Shown piece after piece: positions 56,101-64,000 of a stretch of DNA of 64,000 bases (positions are counted from its first letter, which is position 1; every line of letters begins with the position of its first letter). The stretch is from Cryptomeria japonica. Lineage: Eukaryota > Streptophyta > Pinopsida > Cupressales > Cupressaceae. Made by a program: the position numbers and the translations under genes. Below the pieces are notes generated by a model. The model saw nothing but the letters and a program-made list of their open reading frames with translations, was not told the origin of the DNA and did not search any database. The stretch lies in the NCBI RefSeq assembly GCF_030272615.1, contig NC_081413.1, positions 331,447,302 through 331,511,301 on the forward strand. The letters are read 5' to 3'.

Positions 56101-56620
56101 TCACCTCACTATTAATGGCCCTAATACACCTGTGTTTCACATCATACTGGTTCATACATTCTAAAACTAACTTCGGGCATGGTGCAGCGACGAGAAATGC
56201 AGCAGCCTCAACCAGACCACTCCTTACAATTTTCTCCATCATAGAATTTTGGGCTAGGTCTTAACTCTCTCAAGAAAATCAGAGAGGTCTGCCTGTGCTA
56301 ATGAAGTGTCACCCATCTCTGGAAGCGAGCTAACTAAGCAAGAAGTGTGCCCCAATTTTGGCAGAGTTGGCCTCATGATGGCCCCTCTCATATTTATCAA
56401 ATAATTTCAGGAATGAAATGAATTCTTCTACACAGCAAAGGGAACGGACAATAGCTAGCTTTTGGAACGAGTAAATATAGAAGAAGAAGGAACAATTGAA
56501 ACTAACTTGATCTTGACAAAAAATTCTCGGAAACCTTCTGAATGTAGATACAATACCTTCGGCTTCCCTCGCTTTCACGGCTACTGAGAAGGTACTAGAA
56601 ACATTGCTAGCTTTTTGCAA
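53174..56620 (-). pseudogene. Decayed minus-strand gene of unknown family in D
   Basis: A series of minus-strand frames reads as one protein of roughly 1000 residues with stops and some frame changes: 56330-56620; 55958-56242 (VRSGLVEAAAFLVAAPCPK, KIDMGTIMAAMGIPHKEPYE); 55163-55597 (NRRLSIKAMEFIGIYGSFFI, GEPFRLPRYALDSYILVEV); 54727-55101, with a basic RRTKRWLKDRRFG; 54460-54684; 54022-54276; 53632-53961, coiled-coil-like; 53248-53481; and a hydrophobic tail near 53174. Several frames lack an ATG start. I do not recognise the family. IMAAMGIPHKEPYED is faintly reminiscent in form of the PMD motif ITLEDVWHILRIPIHGE, but not enough to call. It may be D's counterpart of the antisense genes in B and C. 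Confidence 0.5.
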
Positions 56621-56887
56621 AAAAAATGGACAAAATCACACTAAAATCCTAGCTAACTGTACTAATTAAGTAAACTCGTGTGAATTGACACCTGATTCGA
56701 TGTATAATTGGCATGCATTTAATTTCGGTTCGTTCCATCACATGACACACAAATTACCATGATTGCTTGCCATAATTAGAAACTAATATTTCGAACTCCC
56801 CAGAATATTCTCCTTTCTCACTACCATTTTCCCTCCATGATACACACACCATTTCTAAATGAAGCCTCAGTCTATGAATTATCAACT

Positions 56888-57195
56888 TTGAACCTTGAAC
56901 CAAGAACCGAAAGGTTCAAAGGTTCAAGTTCAATATTGAGAAATAACACAAAACAAAACATAAAACAGTCTCCACGATAAAACAAAGGACAATGAACGAG
57001 CAAAGACATAGCCGATGCATGATCAACTTTGAACCTTGAACCTTGAACCGAAAAGGTTCAAAGGTTCAAGCTCAATACAAATTTCAACAAAGCGCTCGCC
57101 TTTACCATAAAACAAATCCGCAAAGACAACTATCTTTAAAGTGTGCTTTGAACTTGAACTTTGAACTAAGGAAATGTTCAATGACTTGGGTTCAA
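56888..57195. repeat. TTGAACC inverted repeats upstream of the D minus-strand gene
   Basis: TTTGAACCTTGAACC...GGTTCAAAGGTTCAAG occurs at 56888-56933 and again at 57025-57075, with a diverged third at 57145-57192. Each can fold into a hairpin of about 15 bp. They lie about 270-570 bp upstream of the first frame of the minus-strand gene. Confidence 0.7.
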
Positions 57196-57437
57196 AGGGA
57201 GGAAATACACGACCAAAAAGGTAAAGTAAATATTAAAGGGAGACCTTCGAATTGAAACTTGAAGAAAGGAAGGGAGGACTAACATATTGATAAAAGGGTT
57301 TTTGTTTATGAGGAGGAAAATGAAGACAACCTTGTTTGAAAAATAAAGAAGTTAATATACATAAGGTTGTTGGTCCAGATAAATGTAATATCAAATCGGA
57401 ACTCCTACTTCAATAAGAGAGTTGACATAAAGCCAAA

Positions 57438-57832
57438 ATGAGTCCTCTCATGCAAAAAAATAAAGAATACATTGAAGAAGACCGATTTTGGGATGACTTA
57501 GAGAATTTTTTCTTAAATTTTGATGCCAACCCAATATCTTTTGTAGAGAAAAAACATGAGCAACATGAGAAAAGTGCAGAAATTTCTAAGTTTTTGTCAA
57601 ATCAATCATACAAAATAGACTCTACAATTCAACAAGAGGATGAAGAAGCATTCCATACGCACAAAATCAATAAAGAGTGTTCTAAATTTGTTATTTCATG
57701 AGTATTTTCCATTAGACATCTAGTTGAGATGGAGGGAAACAAAGTATTACAAGTTATATTTGTTCCCAAATATGAAGTTGAAATTAAAGATGAAGCTAAA
57801 TTTATAGTGGCAGCTAAAAGAGAATGGTTTTA
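57438..57832 (+). pseudogene. Small plus-strand frame in D
   Basis: ATG at 57438, open to TGA at 57699, then continuing in frame (MEGNKVLQVIFVPKYEVEI) to TAG at about 57832; 131 codons in all. Rich in charged residues, no recognised domain. Could be a remnant of D's original coding region. Confidence 0.35.
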
Positions 57833-59550
57833 GCTCTCTTATCCACTTCAAAGTAGCAGTATATATTGTCATAATGAAGTTGTAAGTGAGTTTCTCAATG
57901 TCTTTCAAAAGTCATTGTAGTTGTTTGTTAAGTTTCTACTGGTGTTACAACTCTTTTTGGTTGCACATAAGAATGTGAAGCATTGTAAGTTGATAAGAAA
58001 GGGTAGATATTTCATAGTATCAATGAATGAATTTGTTTAAGTAAGTCTTGTTTGATAGTTAGTGTAGGTTAGGATAGGTTTTAATTCAATAAGTGCTCTT
58101 GCACAATGTTTTAGATGACTTTTTCTTCAATAGTTAGTTAGGTGTTGTCTAGTGGATTTGTTTCCCCAATTCTTCTTATTCAAAGGACCATTTTAAAGGT
58201 GTTCACAACTGGTTGGTAAGTCATATTTCAAGGTCACTTATTTTTTAAGGTTGTGAGTCATTCATGTCTTCAATTTTGAAAGAAATTCTACGTGTATGTT
58301 GTTAAAAAAAATTCATTAGGTAGTTGGGTTTTCATAGAATGAAGAATTTCTATCCAATTGATTTTATCCAATTGGTCTAATAAGATTTAATTTAATGTTA
58401 ATGGACTATAATTAAAGTAATATCAAATTAATAGGATGGAGGAGCAATTTCTATTTAGGAAGTTGGCAACATTTTTTAAGTTACTTGCAGCAATTGTAGT
58501 GTGACTAAACAATCAACTTGCACCCACTTCCAAGAAACCTACAACAAATATTGATGTCAAATATGAAACACTCTTAAAGGGACCTATACATTCAAGTCTT
58601 TCGAGACCTATATTTTTAGATGTTCACCAAATTTGTAACTGTTCAAATCACCAAAGGTACTAAAATTTATGATTTCCATTTATTTTTAATATATACCGCT
58701 TTTAGTTAATTGACTATCTATGTCTTGCAATGTGTTCATCAATTGTCATTGTTATAATTACATTCTTCATAATTAATTTATTTTTCCACCCTCATCCATT
58801 CATTTCCATTTGAGGAAAAATGGCCTTTAAATTGGTGGGAAATATACATGCCTTGTATTGTTGTCCTACACCATAAAAAGATGATCTTGTCATACTTTCA
58901 TACCTCCTAGATTCATGACTATCTTTTAATCATTTAAAATGTTATTGTATTCATTTTCCTTTGTCATTGTTGCCCCAAAGTGATACAGAGATATTATTCA
59001 TGAGGCATGAAGATAACAATGTTGAAAATAAAGATGAAGAGCTATAGGAGCCTTAGTGGGCAACAAGGTCACATAAATTTATGAGCAATGCACAGCAAAT
59101 AAAGGAAGATAGCCATGATGCGAGTGCAAAGAAAAGAAGTGAAGAATTTTAAAATCAATAAAGCATAAGATTGCAAGCAGGAATTCAAATTATAAAATAT
59201 TTAAGGGACAATCTATAATGGAAGAACAATGAGAAAATATTGTTTTATGAAGAGACAACAAAGAGACAAGGTACATCTATAAGAGGAAGGATATTAACAA
59301 GAAGACAATGATAATACTGAAGCATAGTAGTGGAAACACGAGTCTTTAAACTGACTATGTACAACATAAAATATGATGGAACAACACCTAGGAATGGTAA
59401 TCTAATAAAAAGAATGTAGGAAATATTTTCAAACCATTTATATTAGAAAATATAATGAGAAGAAAAGGATATGACAGTTAGAAGATTTCATCCTAGTATC
59501 TTTCATGCATAACATATGTCTATCCATTTCTTGAGAATAAGCAAGATTTT
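57833..59550. other. 3' interior of D, no gene
   Basis: A/T-rich sequence without an ORF, array or recognised motif up to the polypurine tract. Confidence 0.5.
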
Positions 59551-59562
59551 AGCTGGGGGAAG
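59551..59562 (+). other. Polypurine tract of element D
   Basis: AGCTGGGGGAAG directly before the 3' LTR; differs from the B/C tract. Confidence 0.65.
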
Positions 59563-61059
59563 TGATGAGTCAATAAATTGACAATAATATTCCATGATTT
59601 ATGACACTTTACCTCATTTTATAGTTCCATTCTAAGACATTTCCAAACATCTCCCTGGTTTCATGAAGCATTAACTAAAATTAATGATATTTGATTAGCA
59701 TTTGTATGTCTAGCTAGTTAATGTTAAATAATAGTAATATATTATGATTAGTGGTTATTATTAACTGATAAGTATTTTGGAAGGATTAAAATGTTTTTTT
59801 TTTAGTGGTTTTAGTTGTTCATCCATCTAGAAAGAAGAAGGGACATGTTGGTAATTGACAGATGCAGTTGTTGACTGGAAGTGCAAAAAAAGTCAAAAAA
59901 ATAGTTTCAGTAAAATGGACATATCTCCCTCAATTCTTAAAAGTTTTAGGTATTAAAAATTATTTGGAAATATTAAAGGATATATAAACACCCTTTAAAC
60001 TATTTGAGTTGATTCATAATATTTAATGAGAAGCATTCACCAAAAGTTGACTGAGAAAAACTAGCAAATGTTTTAGGCAACTGTTAAGGAATGAGTTCTA
60101 ATTTAATTCAAAATTTTAAACCTCTTGATTATCTCATGTATTTGGAAGTTATTGAAGACAAGTAATAATAAAGAAACATCTGTAAATAATACATCATGAC
60201 TCATTAGTCATTATGACATGTTTTTAGTTGTAACAGTTCAGGATGTTGTAAAGAGTTTGATTTGGATTGTGACACCATCAACTCATTTAGTTTGGTCTTT
60301 ATTATTAGTTATATAAAGAATAAGTCATATCCTTATTTTCATGGGAGAATGGACATGTGTTACAAGTTTATTACAGTCTTAATCAATCTAGCTATGGGAT
60401 TCTATCTACAAATATGAGATCTTGTTGAGTTGTGGGATAGAGAGTATCCAATTAATGTTGAGTCTTGTCAATGGTGTCTATGTTCAAGCAAGTTTGAAAT
60501 ATGTTCATGTAATATTTGGTTTGTAATAAGAAGATGATTTGAGAAATGAAGCTTGTAGATTGTATATTGAATGCTAATGACTAAGATTGAAGCCACTCAA
60601 GAAAGGGCTACTTGAGGAAATGTGACTTTGTAGTAGTTTAGATCTGTAATAGTTTAGATTGTTCATTATTTTTACCTTTTTAGTGAGTTTTTTATGATAT
60701 GTTTTGTTTTAGCATATTTGATTTTGTTAGCTTCAGAGTAGTCTTCTCATAGCCACTATTGTTGCCAATAACTAGTCACCCACAACCATTGTCGTGTAGT
60801 TAGAATTATTTCCAATATTGTTATCTTTTCAATTCAGTTTATTGCTTTCAGTTTATTTTTTATACACAACTAATGGAACATCCTAGAAAGCTTTCCTAGT
60901 GTACATACAATACCGACATTATTGAAGAAGATGTGTCCCTAGTTGATAATTAAATGAACCTCTGCTTAGGACATTAAGTTACCCCATTGGGCACATCTGA
61001 CCAGGTTGAGAACGTGACATACTACACAAACCTTTTATGTACATGGTAGAAGATAATTA
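59563..61059 (+). repeat. 3' LTR of element D
   Basis: Starts TGATGAGTCAATAAATTG, TATA box TATATAA at 59981-59987, ends AATTA (CA changed to TA relative to the 5' copy's GTCA), followed by duplication GCATG. Matches the two parts of the split 5' LTR. Confidence 0.85.
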
Positions 61060-61435
61060 GCATGAATCCATGGTCTACCTAGAAGAAGGTTATAATTGAG
61101 GTGTTGGTCATGACATGAATAGGTGTGGGTAAAGTCGTGGGTCCTACTATGATAGGTAATATGATTATACCAACATTATCAAAGCCACCAACATAGAGAG
61201 AATTAGGTTGAATGAAGGAATAATCCTAATTGATCTTATCTAATAGGTCAATGCTACAAACATTAAGGCTTGAACCATTGTCAATTAAGGTACGTCTTAT
61301 CTTATGTTCATGAATGCAAGGTGTGATCATGAGGAGATCATTTTGATTTTCAACCTCTAAAGAAAGAAATTCATCTTGTGAGAATATAACACCTTGTTTG
61401 GTAATCCTTGTGCTTTGTATCACTGCAACACCCAT
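61060..61435 (-). pseudogene. pro: Protease of element E, part before the D insertion
   Basis: Minus strand: TRITKQGVIFSQDEF, then RRTLIDNGSSLNVCSIDLLD near 61240 with the catalytic aspartate of a retroelement protease, then after a frame change YNLLLGRPWIH up to 61065. The next residues are found on the other side of D at 14144. GCATG at 61060-61064 is the right target duplication. This makes E a Ty3/gypsy element; I cannot place its lineage. Confidence 0.75.
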
Positions 61436-62964
61436 TTTATAATCAATTTTTCAAGTTGCCTTGCAAACATAGGGTTTTTTTTGTTAATTTTTTGCGTTGG
61501 TGCACACTACAACACCCATTTCACAATTAAATTCTTAGATTATTTAGAAAATAGGATTTTTTTCTTTGTAATCTTTCTTAGGGTGATTCAATTTTATAAG
61601 ACACCTTGCTGACCAAGATTGACTCTCCTTGCAAGCATGGAATATCCAACATAACACACCTTATTGGCTAGTGGAATTCATGCTCTCTCTCTCTCCATGG
61701 ACTCATCATAACATACCTTTCTAGTTGTTGGATCATGGTTTCTTGTCTCATCAAATGGTGTATGTCCTTGTTCTTTCTATAAGTCCATGTATTCTCTTAC
61801 AATGGCATATTGAGAATGATATTAGCAATTGAGACATTTTTTATGTCAAGGTCTCTTCAACTAGTTGACTTGGAACCATTTGTTTGCTTTATAACTAATA
61901 TTTTTTTTGTGTATATTTGAAGGCTATTTGCAAGGATTGATAGGATCTATGCTTAGGGGCGTGATCCTCCCTAAAACTTATTTAAATCCTATCCCTGGCT
62001 TGTCTTGCTCTCAAATTCTCTTTCTCTTTATTTCTACTTTACTATATTTATGAGTTTAAGTGCATACCCTCGCTAAAGTTGGGGCTAAATATAGTGTCGT
62101 AAATTTCACTCCTTTAGTTATGAGTCTTATTTCACACTCTCCTTAGTATTTATTTTTTCTTATACCTCTAAGTATCTTGAGACATCTTCTTGTCTTGAAT
62201 TAATCCTCAATCCAATAATATGAGTCATATCTTACTTTAAAACATCAACATATTCTTATTTGGGCACTTATTTTAAGCCTTCCCTTTCTCCCATTTCATT
62301 TTAAGCTTAAATTGGTCCTTTCTCATTTTTAAATTCAATGCACTTTTTCCCAAACTTAAATGTTGTCAACTTGTATAGTTTTCAGATTTGGTATTAGGGC
62401 CCTATTATCTTGCCACCCTTAAAATTTGCGCCTATTTTGTTAGGACTATGTGGCTTAGTCTGATGTTTTTTGGCTAAAATTCTAGTAGTATAAAGTATCA
62501 ACCTTGGCATTTCTATATCTATCCTCGAAGTTGGAATATGAACATTTTAAGTAAGCTAAAAAGTGAATTTGCCTTGAGAACCCTATATGATACATCATTC
62601 CTAATTCATTTCATTATCTCCTCTCATTCTTATAATATAAGAGCTATCATTCCAATTCAAAATAAGATCCATGTTTAAGGAGCATCAAGCTATAGCAACG
62701 AATCTTCAATTATTATTTCATGTTGGATTTTATGATGATTTATTATGTTATTGCATCAACACATGGAGGACTTATTCTAAGGGCATTGCATTATTAATAA
62801 CATTAGTATTCAATTAATATAATTATCCCGGTTCAATATTTTACTTCAAATTTTTATTTATTTCTTGATCATCATTATTGTATGGTTGAGTCAAACTTGG
62901 GGTTTGACTGAGGCAAGCCCCTATACGACCCAACACCAATTTTGTCTCCTTTTGTGCATATCCA
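61436..62964 (+). other. Unresolved repeat DNA with a possible LTR start at 62094
   Basis: E's coding stops at about 61436. CAACACCCATTT followed by A/T-rich sequence occurs twice, at 61427 and 61509, diverged. At 62070-62100 AAGTTGGGGCTAAATATAG precedes TGTCGTAAATTTCACTCC, which looks like a polypurine tract and LTR start on the plus strand. No coding frame of note. Confidence 0.35.
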
Positions 62965-64000
62965 TGTTGGAATTATATGTTGTTGTGGTTGTCATTGATG
63001 TCAAACTTATTATTCTATATAAAGTCTGTGGTGCAGAGATATCTTGCTATATTGGTGTTGTAGTTATTTTATTGGTTGTTCTGGAAGTGTTTAGGCCTGG
63101 GAATTGTTCTTGATGTTGCTTGGTGTTGTTATCTTCTTTGGTTATGTTTTTGGCATTGTGGATATGTTAGTTTTGTGGTCGGAAATATCTTTGTGTTCTC
63201 TAGATGTTGTGGTATGTTTCATTTTCGGTTCTGATATTCTATGTTAATCCCTCTTTGGTCCAGATATGATTCATGGAAGGTAATTCGTGTGATATGGGTG
63301 TCATCGTAGCGTGTGGAGATCTGAATAAGAGTAATTTACATTGTAGAATATGTTTTGGCCCGTTAATTGTCTATATGGACACATTACATGTTGGAATGTT
63401 GTGGGTTATATTATGGTGTTTGCAAATCGGTCGATTGGACTTAAGAAGATGTGTTTTGGTCCCCTCTTTCTCTTGGAGTGCACTAGCATGTGTGTTTTTT
63501 GTTTAGAAGGTGTATTTTGTTTTTAGGTCGACTTGGTTCAAGCTTTGATGATCTATCTTGTATATAAAAAATGTATGTGATTGAGTTGTAAGTAAGTGTG
63601 AAAGAGAGTGTGATGTGGTGATAGTCAGCGAAATTTAATGGAGAGAAGAGAAGAAGAGTTGTATTTGAATGATATGCAATTTGTTTGAGATTGTAGTGAA
63701 AATATGAGATAGTGAGTTTACAGATGAGGTCTAAGTTATGTGTGTTGATGTTGGTCGCTTGATGCAGAGTTCAAGGACAACTTCATTAGTAGATCTTTTT
63801 TTTTTTAAATCAATTTGTTGTATCTTACACTGTTGTAGTTAGCATCAGGTTTGCAAGTCATTTTTGTATCTTGCCCCAAGAACAATTAGCCTTGGTCTGC
63901 AAGTCTAGATCAGTGAGCTCTCTGATTGTAATTTGATATACATAGAGGATATATTTGGTTGGCAGGTGCTCACTGTGGTTTTTACCTGTTTAGGTTTTCC
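62965..64000 (+). repeat. Ty1/copia LTR, plus strand, running off right edge
   Basis: Starts TGTTGGAATTATATG, has GTTGTCATTGATGTCAAAC at 62986 and CACTGTGGTTTTTACCTG near 63972, the same pair of motifs as the minus-strand LTR G at the left of the window. The LTR end and anything beyond are outside. A 77-codon frame at 63273-63506 is within it and is not treated as a gene. Confidence 0.55.

Larger units (their letters stand above)
14145..61059 (+). mobile_element. Element D: large LTR element without gag-pol, host of nested B
   Basis: LTRs at 14145-15551 plus 52038-52221 (split by B) and at 59563-61059. A primer-binding site TTTTTGGCGCCATTGTCAGG follows the 5' LTR, and a polypurine tract AGCTGGGGGAAG precedes the 3' LTR, giving plus orientation. 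Duplication GCATG flanks it. Without B it would be about 10.4 kb. The interior holds no recognisable RT, integrase or protease; it has a short gag-like start, a long decayed minus-strand frame and a small plus-strand frame. The primer site and tract resemble Athila-type Ty3/gypsy elements, but with no pol the lineage is a guess. Its LTRs differ more from each other than those of B or C, consistent with being older. Confidence 0.8.

Noticed and set aside
62865-63506. Two plus-strand frames of about 80 codons near the right edge
   Set aside because: They fall in and around a Ty1/copia LTR and show no domain.

Overview
The window looks like nuclear DNA from a plant with a large, repeat-rich genome. 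A gymnosperm such as a conifer is my best guess, but that is inference from element type and size. I see no convincing host gene, rRNA, tRNA or CRISPR array. Nearly everything is decayed LTR retrotransposon, and most of it is Ty3/gypsy of the Tat lineage. The Tat call rests on a Gag zinc knuckle of the form C-x2-H-x4-H-x4-C, a G-patch-like segment, a YVDD reverse transcriptase, a second RNase H after the first, and an HHCC/DDE integrase.

Layout. (1) Element F, minus strand, 1-1669: leader and 5' LTR, continuing off the left edge; it is inserted in the 5' LTR of element A. (2) Element A, plus strand, 1670-13227: LTR, leader, gag-pol cut off inside RNase H, LTR. A minus-strand Ty1/copia LTR (G, 2799-4285) sits just after its first LTR. 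(3) A four-deep nest. Element E (minus strand, Ty3/gypsy) is seen as 13228-14144 and 61060-61435. It is interrupted by element D (14145-61059, duplication GCATG). D's 5' LTR is interrupted by element B (15552-52032, duplication GATAG). B's protease gene is interrupted by element C (22661-40133, duplication CTTAT). (4) The right edge holds unresolved repeat DNA and the start of a plus-strand Ty1/copia LTR from about 62965.

B and C share one architecture: LTR, primer-binding site, a 2-3 kb leader, gag-pro-pol (RT, RNase H, second RNase H, integrase), a convergent intergenic region with a shared hairpin block, an antisense plant-mobile-domain (PMD) gene, a polypurine tract and LTR. In both families the antisense gene appears to have its own TATA box, a short first exon, a phase-0 intron of about 400-440 nt and a second exon of 618-638 codons. 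Gag-pol and PMD frames are broken mainly by nonsense changes, with few frameshifts.

The most unusual signal is a set of short motifs repeated at 20-22 nt spacing. The motif is family-specific: TCACGCAWTCG in B, TCGTACGA in C, and CGTCTGTG in F. It occurs in the sense leader and, in B and C, again inside the predicted intron of the antisense gene, oriented with antisense transcription. In B the two sense arrays each have seven copies at exactly 22 nt; the antisense intron has twelve copies at about 20 nt. I know of no described system that matches this.

Element D has no recognisable gag-pol. It carries instead a decayed minus-strand reading frame of about 3.4 kb that I cannot assign.
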